64,000 bases of DNA from Alistipes sp. Zagget8 (lineage in GTDB: Bacteria > Bacteroidota > Bacteroidia > Bacteroidales > Rikenellaceae), in assembly GCA_001941065.1 (NCBI GenBank), contig MSHJ01000005.1:186001-250000 (forward strand). The letters are read 5' to 3'. Shown one piece after another: positions 27,339 through 35,063 of this stretch (positions are counted from its first letter, which is position 1; every line of letters starts with the position of its first letter). Both the position numbers and the translations under genes were made by a program. The notes beneath the pieces were generated by a model. That model saw nothing but the letters and a program-made list of their open reading frames with translations. It ran no database searches and was not told the DNA's origin.

Positions 27339-28382
27339 ATGAAAACATCCGCTCTGACAATGCTGTGCGCCGCTGCGCTGGCCGTCTATCTTCCCCGGGC
27401 CGAAGCCTGCACCCGCGCCGTTTACCTCGGACCCGACGGCATGACCGTGACGGGCCGCACGATGGACTGGCGCGAGGACCCGCTCACCAACCTCTACATC
27501 TTCCCGCGCGGTATGGAACGCCGCGGTGCGAATACGGACAATACTGTTTTCTGGACCTCGAAATACGGTTCGCTCTCGGCCGCTGGCTACGACATCGGCG
27601 TCGCCGACGGCATGAACGAGGCCGGGCTGGTCGCCAGTCTGCTGTTCCTGCCCGAATCGGTCTACGAGCGTCCCGGAGACACGCGCCCGGTGATGGGGCT
27701 GAGCATCTGGACGCAGTATGTGCTGGACAATTTCGCCACGGTGGACGAAGCCGTGGCCGAGTTGGCGAAGGAAAAATTCCGCCTCGACGCCCCCGACCTG
27801 CCGAACGGCGTGAAATCGCGGCTTCACCTGGCGATTTCCGATCCTTCGGGCGACAGCGCGATCTTCGAATACCGCGACGGGAAACTGGAAATCCATCACG
27901 GACGCCAGTATCAGGTGATGACCAATTCGCCGTTCTACGCCGACCAGCTGGCGATACTCGACTACTGGCAGCAGATCGGGGGCCTCACGATGCTGCCGGG
28001 AACCAACCGCGCTCCGGACCGTTTCGTGCGGGCCTCGTTCTATATCAACGCCGTCGCACAGTCGGCCGATCCGAAGATCGCCGTGCCAGCCGTGATGTCG
28101 GTCATGCGCAACGTCTCGGTGCCCTACGGCATTTCGACGCCCGACAAACCGCACATCTCCTCGACGCGCTGGCGTTCGGTCTGCGACCAGAAAAATAAGG
28201 TCTATTATTTCGAGCCGACGCTGGCCATGGAGACCTTCTGGATCGACCTCGCGGCTATCGACTTTTCGAAGGGCAGCGGCGAGCGGACCCTCACGCTCGT
28301 CGGCGGAAAGGGCTATGCGGGCGACGCCACGGCGCAGTTCCGCAAGAGCGCCAAACCTTTCGTGTTTCTGTTCGGGGCGTGA
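27339..28382 (+). CDS. Choloylglycine hydrolase-family amidase (secreted Ntn hydrolase)
   Basis: The 347-residue protein has a signal peptide ending at AEA, which exposes Cys24 (ACTRAVYLG) as the N-terminal nucleophile. That is the usual way these enzymes activate. Other family residues are visible: GRTMDWRED (Arg and Asp near 40), DGMNEAGLVAS, the asparagine in MTNSPFYADQ and the C-terminal arginine in SSTRWRSVCDQ. Members hydrolyse bile salt conjugates, penicillin V or acyl-homoserine lactones; which applies here cannot be settled by motif. A bile salt hydrolase is plausible for a gut organism. It has its own consensus promoter and a shared terminator with the convergent gene. Confidence 0.85.
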   Translation: MKTSALTMLCAAALAVYLPRAEACTRAVYLGPDGMTVTGRTMDWREDPLTNLYIFPRGMERRGANTDNTVFWTSKYGSLSAAGYDIGVADGMNEAGLVASLLFLPESVYERPGDTRPVMGLSIWTQYVLDNFATVDEAVAELAKEKFRLDAPDLPNGVKSRLHLAISDPSGDSAIFEYRDGKLEIHHGRQYQVMTNSPFYADQLAILDYWQQIGGLTMLPGTNRAPDRFVRASFYINAVAQSADPKIAVPAVMSVMRNVSVPYGISTPDKPHISSTRWRSVCDQKNKVYYFEPTLAMETFWIDLAAIDFSKGSGERTLTLVGGKGYAGDATAQFRKSAKPFVFLFGA

Positions 28383-28407
28383 CGTGTTCCGCCTGACGCC
28401 TGAAAAG

Positions 28408-28437
28408 AAAATCCCCGGCTGAGAGGCCGGGGATTTT
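28408..28437. terminator. Bidirectional terminator
   Basis: AAATCCCCGGC and GCCGGGGATTT pair perfectly around TGAGAG, followed by TTCG; the other flank is A-rich. It lies between the amidase and the convergent PagL-like gene. Confidence 0.8.
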
Positions 28438-28442
28438 TCGTG

Positions 28443-29849
28443 TCAGCGGTGCCGGGGATATTTGTTGTTGAAGCGGTAGCCGACGCCCAGCATCAGGTAG
28501 TTGGGCATGTGGAAATCGCGCAGGCTGTATCCGATGTGGACATACGAGCTGTGCGTCACGGCGACTTTCAGGGTCAGCATCTGGTAGAAGGATTTCAGGT
28601 CGCCGCCCTTGTGCAGGACGTTGACGCCCAGCCCGATGCCGATGTTGAAATAGGGCATCACGAACTCCCCGCGGGCCGAAACTCCCAGGGCGATCTGCTT
28701 GTCGAATCCGGGTTTCTCCACCACGAGGTCCCGCCGGCTGCCCATCGGCACGATCTGGTCGGCGATGGTGATGTTGGCGCTGCCGTCGTAAACGCCGTCT
28801 AAAGACACGCCCGCGCGGAACTTGTAGCCGAAATTGTACATCGAAGCGAAATTGAATCCCACGACCGTGTAGGCATCCGGCGCGGCATACTGCCTGTCGC
28901 CCTCCTCGATGCCTTTGCGGCGCCACGAGCCGAAGAGCGTGAGGTCGTAGCTGAAATGGCGCGGGAATGCCGGGTAGACGGTTCGCGTGGGGGCTTCGGA
29001 GGGGTTGCGGCCGAAATTATAGGTCAGTCCGGCACGCAGACCCACGGAGTTGAGGCCCGCGTTGGGGAACTTGGTGTTGCCGTTGGAAAAGTGCGAGAGC
29101 GAGACGCCGGCCGAGAAATCGACCTCGCGCGTGACCATCCAGTTGAGGAAAAAATCGACGTTGAGGAAGGCGTTCATCTTCGACCCCATCATCATGTTGA
29201 GCCGGTTGGTCTCCTCATCGTAGGGCTTCCATCCGAACGAAAGTCCGAAATTCCACTCGTAGTCGAACGACACCCGGGGGCTGATGCGGGCGATGCGGGC
29301 GCCCTGGAAGAGGTAGACCGCGATCGGGTTGCCCAGCTCGTCGGGGTTCCCGAAATCGTAGTAGGCGACTCCGAGACCCTGGTAGGCGCCGCCGTAAATC
29401 CGGTCGGGCAGCGACCCCGGGCGGTATTGGAACGAGTAGCGGAGGTGTCCCGAGAGGGAGAGGTCGATGGGTTGCCCGGCCATGTTGCTGCCCTGCACGA
29501 AGGGGTTGGTCGGGAAGATGTATTCGGGACGGAACTCGCCGCCGAGACGGTGCATGAACCGGCGGTTGGAGGCCGCCTTGTTGTCGTGCGCCGCATTCCA
29601 TCCGGCAGGAACCCGGTCGGCGTCGTATCCGGACCGGTCGCGCAGTCCGGCCCGATAGCCGGCGCGGTATCCCGCCCGATACCCCGTTCGGTAGGCGTCG
29701 TTGCCGCGGAGACTGTCGGGGGCGTCGGCCGTCGTTTCGTCCGGCGGGGGAGTCCCTGCCGGAAGCCCTTCCGCCGCGGCTGTTCCGGACAGGAAGAGCA
29801 GGGTTCCCGCAAGAACCGCCGTTTTCCAGATCCGTATTTTGGTTTTCAT
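28443..29849 (-). CDS. Acyloxyacyl hydrolase / PagL-like outer-membrane beta-barrel protein
   Basis: The 468-residue protein has a signal peptide (MKTKIRIWKTAVLAGTLL), then a polar stretch with four YR-A/T-G tetrapeptides (about residues 57-72), then alternating beta strands with aromatic ends typical of a barrel. The block LSHFSNGNTKFPNAGLNSVG matches the PagL lipid A 3-O-deacylase motif with its catalytic His and Ser. It is much larger than PagL itself (about 150-190 residues), as is usual for the Bacteroidetes acyloxyacyl hydrolase family. A role in lipid A remodelling is an inference from that motif. The start at 29849 opens the signal; the longer frame adds six residues. Confidence 0.72.
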   Translation of the reverse strand: MKTKIRIWKTAVLAGTLLFLSGTAAAEGLPAGTPPPDETTADAPDSLRGNDAYRTGYRAGYRAGYRAGLRDRSGYDADRVPAGWNAAHDNKAASNRRFMHRLGGEFRPEYIFPTNPFVQGSNMAGQPIDLSLSGHLRYSFQYRPGSLPDRIYGGAYQGLGVAYYDFGNPDELGNPIAVYLFQGARIARISPRVSFDYEWNFGLSFGWKPYDEETNRLNMMMGSKMNAFLNVDFFLNWMVTREVDFSAGVSLSHFSNGNTKFPNAGLNSVGLRAGLTYNFGRNPSEAPTRTVYPAFPRHFSYDLTLFGSWRRKGIEEGDRQYAAPDAYTVVGFNFASMYNFGYKFRAGVSLDGVYDGSANITIADQIVPMGSRRDLVVEKPGFDKQIALGVSARGEFVMPYFNIGIGLGVNVLHKGGDLKSFYQMLTLKVAVTHSSYVHIGYSLRDFHMPNYLMLGVGYRFNNKYPRHR

Positions 29850-29929
29850 CGTGAGGCTGAAATTCATGTTTTGACGCCGAAGTTACGAATTTTTCCGCAA
29901 TCCCGGCGTCCGCGGAGACACTAATACTA

Positions 29930-29958
29930 AAAAAAGTCCTCCCGGCGGGGGAGGACTT
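29930..29958 (-). terminator. Terminator of arginine decarboxylase gene
   Basis: AGTCCTCCC and GGGAGGACT pair around GGCGG; on the minus strand the stem is followed by seven T. It lies 43 bases past the stop of the leftward gene. Confidence 0.75.
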
Positions 29959-30000
29959 GGGGTGAACGGGCTGTGCAAATGGTATTACACGCGTTTGCGG

Positions 30001-31395
30001 TTAGTAACCCAGTATTCGGAGCATCGAACGGTAGGATTGCTCTTTGGCAAACAAGCGCGTGTAATACTCGTTGTCGGACTTGTCGCGGTCGATGATGATG
30101 TGCTTGGGCGCGGGGATCAGGCAGTGCTGGATGCCTCCGAAGCCGCCCAGCGACTCCTGATAGGCTCCCGTGTGGAAGAATCCGATGTACTGCGTGTTGC
30201 CCGCTTCGAGCTTCGGCAGGAAGATGGCGCTGGTGTGGCACTCCGAGTTGTAGAAATCCTCGCTGTCGCACGTCAGTCCGCCCAGCAGCACGCGCTGGTA
30301 CTCCTTGTCCCAGTTGTTCACGGCCAGCATGATGTAGCGCTGGTTGATGCCCCAGGTGTCGGGCAGGGTAGTGATGAACGACGAGTCGATCATATACCAG
30401 TTCTCGCGGTCGTTCTGCTGCTTCTGGTTGACGATCGAGTAGAGCGCCGCGCCGCTTTCGCCCACGGTGAACGAGCCGAACTCGGTGAAGATGTTGGGTT
30501 CTTCGACGCCGTTGCGCTGGCAGATGTTCTTGATCTGCGCCACGATCTCTTCGGTGAGGTACTCGTAGTCGTATTCGAAATTGAGCGAGTTCTTGATCGG
30601 GAATCCGCCGCCGATGTTGAGGCTGTCCAACTCGGGGCAGATGGCCTTCAGCTCGCAGTAGACGTTCATGCATTTCGACAACTCGTTCCAGTAGTAGGCC
30701 GTGTCCTTGATGCCGGTGTTGATGAAGAAATGCAGCATCTTGAGCTGGAATTTCTTGCTGTTCTTGAGCTTGGCCTTGTAGAAATCGAGGATGTCGTTGT
30801 AGCGGATACCCAGCCGCGAGGTGTAGAAATCGAACTTGGGCTCCTCCTCGCAGGCGATGCGGATGCCGACTTTGCATTTTTTGGTGAACGAGTCCTCGAA
30901 CAGCTCGAGCTCCTCCTTGTTGTCCAGCACGGGAATCGTGTTCGAGAATCCGTCGTTCACGAGCTGGGCGATGTTCTCGACGTACTGCGGGCGTTTGAAG
31001 CCGTTGCAGATGATGTAACGGTCCTTGTCGATGATGCCGCCGTCGTAGAGGACGTTGATGATGTGGATGTCGTAGGCCGACGAGGTTTCCAGGTGGATGT
31101 CGTTTTTCATGGCCTCCTCCAGCACGAACGAGAAATGGCTCGACTTGGTGCAGTAGCAATAGTTGTACGAACCCTTGTAATCGACCTTCGCCATCGCCAC
31201 GTTGAACATGCGCTTGGCGCGGTTGATCTGCTGGGAGATCTTCGGCAGGTAGGTGATTTTGAGCGGGGTTCCGTACTGTTTGATCAGTTCCATCAACGGA
31301 ATGTCGTGGAAATTCAGCTCGTTGTCCTCGACGGTGAACTCATCCTGCGGGAAATCGAACGATTGTTCGATCAGGTCGATGTACTTGTCTTTCAT
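30001..31395 (-). CDS. speA: Arginine decarboxylase (fold-III PLP enzyme)
   Basis: The 464-residue protein is an alanine-racemase-fold PLP decarboxylase of the Bacteroidetes arginine decarboxylase type. The PLP lysine region is YCYCTKSSHFSFVLE, the phosphate loop is LNIGGGFPIKNS, TEFGSFTVGESG lies downstream, and the C-terminal substrate block GGLTCDSEDFYNSE contains the cysteine-aspartate pair contributed across the dimer. It makes agmatine for polyamine synthesis. Ornithine or diaminopimelate decarboxylase are less likely because of the length and of the absence of their specificity segments. The lead region to 31568 shows no clear promoter. Confidence 0.88.
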   Translation of the reverse strand: MKDKYIDLIEQSFDFPQDEFTVEDNELNFHDIPLMELIKQYGTPLKITYLPKISQQINRAKRMFNVAMAKVDYKGSYNYCYCTKSSHFSFVLEEAMKNDIHLETSSAYDIHIINVLYDGGIIDKDRYIICNGFKRPQYVENIAQLVNDGFSNTIPVLDNKEELELFEDSFTKKCKVGIRIACEEEPKFDFYTSRLGIRYNDILDFYKAKLKNSKKFQLKMLHFFINTGIKDTAYYWNELSKCMNVYCELKAICPELDSLNIGGGFPIKNSLNFEYDYEYLTEEIVAQIKNICQRNGVEEPNIFTEFGSFTVGESGAALYSIVNQKQQNDRENWYMIDSSFITTLPDTWGINQRYIMLAVNNWDKEYQRVLLGGLTCDSEDFYNSECHTSAIFLPKLEAGNTQYIGFFHTGAYQESLGGFGGIQHCLIPAPKHIIIDRDKSDNEYYTRLFAKEQSYRSMLRILGY

Positions 31396-31568
31396 GGTTC
31401 GTTTCGTGTAATTTTTTCAATCCGGCTCGGCTGCATGGCAGATTTTCGACCGATGTAGCTCGCCCGGATTTTTCAAAAAATCGGGATGCAAATCAAGTGA
31501 ATATTTTCCGGATAACCAACACTTTGTCCGATTATTTTGAAAAAGGGCGTTATATTTTGCTTTTTTCT

Positions 31569-32318
31569 ATGAAAAAAGGTAATTTTGAAGCCGGATTTAA
31601 ACGTGATTCGACTGTGCTGATTCCCATTATAAAACAATACCTGGCCGCGCACAAGCGGCTGGTCGTGCCCCAGCTCGGTGCGTTCATCGTCAAGGAGCCG
31701 GAGCGGAGCGTCGTCTTTTCCGAGCTGCTCAAGCGCGACGACGGGGTCCTGCGGGGACTCCTGCGCGACGGCGGCACGGGCGACCTGGAGGCCGCCGGCG
31801 AGATCGACCGCTTCGTTTTCGAGGTGCGTCATGCCGTGGAACGCGGACAGGCGTATCCGCTCGACGGCTTCGGCGTGATGAAACCCGGTCCCAACGGCAC
31901 CATCGCCTTTGTCTACGAACCCGAGCCTGCCGCACAGCCTTCGGGCGGTGAGAAAGTCACCCGCCAGCCGCAGCTGGAACCCGGAAAACTGGCCGAGGCG
32001 GTCCGGACAGCCTTTGCCGAGCCGCGCGTGTCGCCCTCCGTGAAGATGAATCCCGATCCTTCGGTGCGGGGCCTGCGCTACGGCAAGCCGCCCAAGAACA
32101 CCGATGCCTGCCGCTATGTCGACCGCGCTCCGCGGCGCCGGCGTGCCGACTGGTTCATCTGGATCGCGGTCGCCGCTGCGGTGATCGCCGCGGGTGCCAT
32201 CGCTTTCGGCTACTGGCGCGACGCCAAGGAGAAACAGGCCGAGGCGGAATACATCGAGGTCCCGACGGCGCAGACGGCCGCTGTGACGGAACCCGAGGGA
32301 GCCTTACAACCTGAATAA
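31569..32318 (+). CDS. Membrane-anchored HU-like domain protein
   Basis: The 249-residue protein begins with an HU/IHF-like fold (PIIKQYLAAHKRLVVPQLGAF, EIDRFVFEVRHAVERGQAYP, DGFGVMKPGPNGTIAFVYEP), resembling the bacterial HU-CCDC81 type. A basic linker (RAPRRRRADW) is followed by one transmembrane helix (FIWIAVAAAVIAAGAIAFGYW, near 207-228) and an acidic tail. The HU part would be cytoplasmic, so it could tether DNA or a partner protein to the membrane. It is 9 bases from the sigma-54 activator and leads the operon ending in secG. The start at 31569 is chosen because upstream sequence is AT-rich leader. Confidence 0.7.
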   Translation: MKKGNFEAGFKRDSTVLIPIIKQYLAAHKRLVVPQLGAFIVKEPERSVVFSELLKRDDGVLRGLLRDGGTGDLEAAGEIDRFVFEVRHAVERGQAYPLDGFGVMKPGPNGTIAFVYEPEPAAQPSGGEKVTRQPQLEPGKLAEAVRTAFAEPRVSPSVKMNPDPSVRGLRYGKPPKNTDACRYVDRAPRRRRADWFIWIAVAAAVIAAGAIAFGYWRDAKEKQAEAEYIEVPTAQTAAVTEPEGALQPE

Positions 32319-32327
32319 AACGAATAA

Positions 32328-33563
32328 ATGACAGATATAACGACCGTAAAACAGCGCTTCGGCATCATCGGCACCTCTCCGCTCCTCGACCGGGCGCTGG
32401 AGGTGGCCCTGCGTGTGGCCCCGACGGACCTGACGGTGCTCGTCACGGGCGAGAGCGGTGTGGGCAAGGAGTTCTTTCCGCAGGTCATCCATGCCTATTC
32501 GGCGCGTAAACACAATAAATATATAGCCGTCAACTGCGCGGCGATTCCCGAGGGGACGATCGACTCGGAGCTTTTCGGCCACGAGAAGGGCGCCTTCACC
32601 GGTGCGCTCGAAGCCCGCAAGGGCTATTTCGAGGAGGCCGACGGCGGCACGATCTTCCTGGACGAGGTGGCCGAGCTGCCCCATTCGACGCAGGCGCGTC
32701 TGCTGCGCGTGCTGCAGACCGGGGAATACATCCGTGTGGGTTCGTCGAAGGTGCAGAAGACCAACGTGCGGGTCGTCGCCGCCACGAACGTCAACCTGCA
32801 GGAAGCCATTGCTAAAGGGCGTTTCCGCGAGGACCTCTACTACCGGCTGGGCACGGTGCCGATCCTGGTTCCGTCGCTGCGCGAGCGTCCCGAGGATATT
32901 CCGCTGCTGTTCCGCCGCTTCGCCGCCGACGTGGCCGTGCAGTACCGCATGCCCGCCGTGACGCTCGACGACGGTGCCCGCGAAATGCTGATGCACTACT
33001 ACTGGCGGGGCAATATCCGCCAGCTGAAGAACGTCGCCGAGCAGATTTCGGCCATCGAACAGACCCGCCTCGTCACCGCCGAGGTGCTATCCAGATACCT
33101 GCCTCCGCAGGGCGGCAGCGCCCCGATGGCCGCCGGTGCGGCACATCCGGACGACATGACCACCGAGCGCGAACTGCTCTACAAGGTGCTGTTCGACATG
33201 CGTGCCGACATCAACGACCTCAAACGGATGCTGGCCGAGCTGATTCAGAGCACGGGCCGCTGCCCGGAGCCCGCCCGCGACATCAAGGGCCTGCTTCCGA
33301 CCACAACGCAGAGCAGTTTCGTGCCGGCCGTTCCGGTCGCTCCCGCCTATCCGCCGCAGTCTGCGGCCCCGGTCTATGCCGAGAGCGAGGAGGTGACCGA
33401 CGAACCTCCGCGTGAGATGACCAAAGCCGACATGCAGCGCGAACAGATCGTCCGCGCCCTGCGGCGCAACAACGGCCGCCGCCGCGAAGCCGCCGCCGAA
33501 CTGTTTATGTCGGAGCGCACACTATACCGCAAGATAAAGGAGTTAGGTATAGAGGAAATTTAG
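32328..33563 (+). CDS. Sigma-54-dependent transcriptional activator without receiver domain
   Basis: The 411-residue protein starts directly with an AAA+ domain: Walker A GESGVGKE, the sigma-54 contact loop GAFTGA, Walker B GGTIFLDEVAEL, arginine finger block FREDLYYRLG and sensor II WRGNIRQLKNVAE. A linker rich in Pro/Ala is followed by a Fis-type helix-turn-helix (REAAAELFMSERTLYRKIKE). There is no receiver, GAF or PAS domain, so any regulation must come through a partner or its level. It lies 3 bases before lptE in a run of envelope genes, an order I recall from other Bacteroidales. Confidence 0.92.
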   Translation: MTDITTVKQRFGIIGTSPLLDRALEVALRVAPTDLTVLVTGESGVGKEFFPQVIHAYSARKHNKYIAVNCAAIPEGTIDSELFGHEKGAFTGALEARKGYFEEADGGTIFLDEVAELPHSTQARLLRVLQTGEYIRVGSSKVQKTNVRVVAATNVNLQEAIAKGRFREDLYYRLGTVPILVPSLRERPEDIPLLFRRFAADVAVQYRMPAVTLDDGAREMLMHYYWRGNIRQLKNVAEQISAIEQTRLVTAEVLSRYLPPQGGSAPMAAGAAHPDDMTTERELLYKVLFDMRADINDLKRMLAELIQSTGRCPEPARDIKGLLPTTTQSSFVPAVPVAPAYPPQSAAPVYAESEEVTDEPPREMTKADMQREQIVRALRRNNGRRREAAAELFMSERTLYRKIKELGIEEI

Positions 33564-33566
33564 CTT

Positions 33567-34076
33567 ATGAAAACCAGAATCACGATACTGGCGCTTTGCG
33601 CTGCACTGCTCACGGGCTGCGGCGTGGCCATCAAATATTCGCTGTCGGGGGCCTCGATCCCGCCCGATGCCAAGACCTTTTCGGTGGCGTATTTCCCCAA
33701 CAACGCGACGATGGTGTCGCCGATCCTGAGTTCGACGCTCACCGAGGCGCTGGTCGACATGTTCACGCGCCGCACGCGCCTGATGCAGGTCGACGAGGGC
33801 GGCGATTTCGCCTTCGAGGGCGAGATCGTCAACTACACCTCGACGACGGCCTCGGTGTCGAGCGACGACTACGCCCTGCTCAACCGCCTGACGATCACCG
33901 TCAAGGTGCGCTTCACGAACGCCCTCGACGAGAAGGCTTCGTGGAACAAGACGTTCACCGCCTACGAGGACTACGAATCGACTCAGCTGCTCACGGAGGT
34001 CGAGGGGACGCTGATCCCGCAGATCGTCGACAAACTCGTGACCGACATCTTCCAGGCTTCGGCCTCCAACTGGTAA
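33567..34076 (+). CDS. lptE: LptE-family LPS assembly lipoprotein
   Basis: The 169-residue protein has a lipobox (ALLTGC, Cys18) and the fold pattern of Bacteroidetes LptE-like proteins: CGVAIKYSLSGASI, FSVAYFPNNATMVSPILSS, LTEALVDMFTRRTRL and the beta-rich VDEGGDFAFEGEIVNYT. LptE plugs the LptD translocon and delivers LPS to the outer leaflet. Similarity to proteobacterial LptE is weak, so the call rests on the Bacteroidetes family and position between the sigma-54 activator and secG. Confidence 0.82.
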   Translation: MKTRITILALCAALLTGCGVAIKYSLSGASIPPDAKTFSVAYFPNNATMVSPILSSTLTEALVDMFTRRTRLMQVDEGGDFAFEGEIVNYTSTTASVSSDDYALLNRLTITVKVRFTNALDEKASWNKTFTAYEDYESTQLLTEVEGTLIPQIVDKLVTDIFQASASNW

Positions 34077-34083
34077 TCCGGAT

Positions 34084-34575
34084 ATGGCTGATCTGAAAAC
34101 ATATTTCGCCGCGCCCCGCACCGCCGGGCTGCCTGCCGCCGCCGAGGCCGAAGCGCTGGTCCGGAGCTGTCCGTGGTTTATCCCCGGGCGCATCCTGCTC
34201 GGGATCGTCACGGGCGGGGAGGAGGACCCGCGGGCGGCGCTTATGGCTCCGTGGCGGGCCGAAAGTTCGCTGCGCATGCCTGCCGTCGACGCTTCGGCGC
34301 TGGACCGGCTCTCGTCCGACGAGATCATCGACCGTTTCCTGCAGGAGGACAACCTGCGCATCGTCGCCCAGGACGGCGAACCCGAAGGGGAGGTGAAGAC
34401 CGAGGCCGAACTGGCCGACGACGACGAGGTGGTTTCCGAAGAGCTGGCCGAAATCTATCTCGCACAGGGCCTTCGTGACAGGGCCGCGGCGATTTATCGC
34501 AAATTAAGTTTGCTAAATCCCGAAAAAAGTGTTTACTTTGCCGAACTTATCGCCAAAACAGATAACAATAATTAA
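34084..34575 (+). CDS. Conserved protein with TPR-like C terminus, unknown function
   Basis: The 163-residue protein has no signal or membrane segment. The N-terminal 60 residues are Ala-rich and helical; the middle is acidic (EGEVKTEAELADDDEVV). The last 45 residues form one TPR-like hairpin (SEELAEIYLAQGLRDRAAAI, YRKLSLLNPEKSVYFAELI). It is 7 bases after lptE and 11 before secG. I do not know a function; the conserved order in Bacteroidales suggests a link to envelope biogenesis or secretion. Confidence 0.75.
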   Translation: MADLKTYFAAPRTAGLPAAAEAEALVRSCPWFIPGRILLGIVTGGEEDPRAALMAPWRAESSLRMPAVDASALDRLSSDEIIDRFLQEDNLRIVAQDGEPEGEVKTEAELADDDEVVSEELAEIYLAQGLRDRAAAIYRKLSLLNPEKSVYFAELIAKTDNNN

Positions 34576-34586
34576 AATTTAAGGAT

Positions 34587-34955
34587 ATGTTATACACGAT
34601 TTGCATTGCCCTGATACTCGTTGCGAGCGTACTGGTGATTCTCGCGGTATTGGTGCAGAACCCCAAGAGCGGCATGGCCGCCAATTTCGGCGCGTCGAAC
34701 CAGGTTATGGGTGTGCGCGAGACGTCCAATTTCCTCGAGAAATTCACTTGGGCGATGGCTGTCGCTATCGTCGTGCTGAGCCTCGCGGCTACGCTGGCCA
34801 TGGACAAGGGCCTGGTCGCCGAGAGCAATACGGAGATTTCGAAGGATGCCAAGGCGCTGCAGGAGCGTGTGCTCGAGTCGGAGATTCCCGCCCCGATGCC
34901 GCAGGCTGAAATTCCCGCCGCCGAGCAGCCCGCCGCCGACCAGTCGGCCGAGTAA
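34587..34955 (+). CDS. secG: Preprotein translocase subunit SecG
   Basis: The 122-residue protein has the two SecG helices (LYTICIALILVASVLVILAV; TWAMAVAIVVLSLAATLAM) with the conserved cytoplasmic loop VQNPKSGMAANFGASNQVMG between them. A Pro/Ala/Glu-rich tail follows, common in Bacteroidetes SecG. It works with SecYE to speed protein export. It is the last gene of the operon and is followed by a strong terminator. Confidence 0.93.
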   Translation: MLYTICIALILVASVLVILAVLVQNPKSGMAANFGASNQVMGVRETSNFLEKFTWAMAVAIVVLSLAATLAMDKGLVAESNTEISKDAKALQERVLESEIPAPMPQAEIPAAEQPAADQSAE

Positions 34956-35009
34956 AGTCCGCCTCCCGGAAGAGGGGAGGGCAGCAGGGGCGGCGATGCC
35001 CCGCGATAC

Positions 35010-35044
35010 AAAAAAAGACCACGGATTTTCCGCGGTCTTTTTTT
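35010..35044. terminator. Bidirectional terminator after secG
   Basis: AAAAAAAGACC-rCGG and CCG-CGGTCTTTTTTT pair around ATTTT, with T-runs on both strands. It serves secG and the convergent DUF6377 gene. Confidence 0.85.
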
Positions 35045-35063
35045 GTGCCTTCGCCGATGCGCA

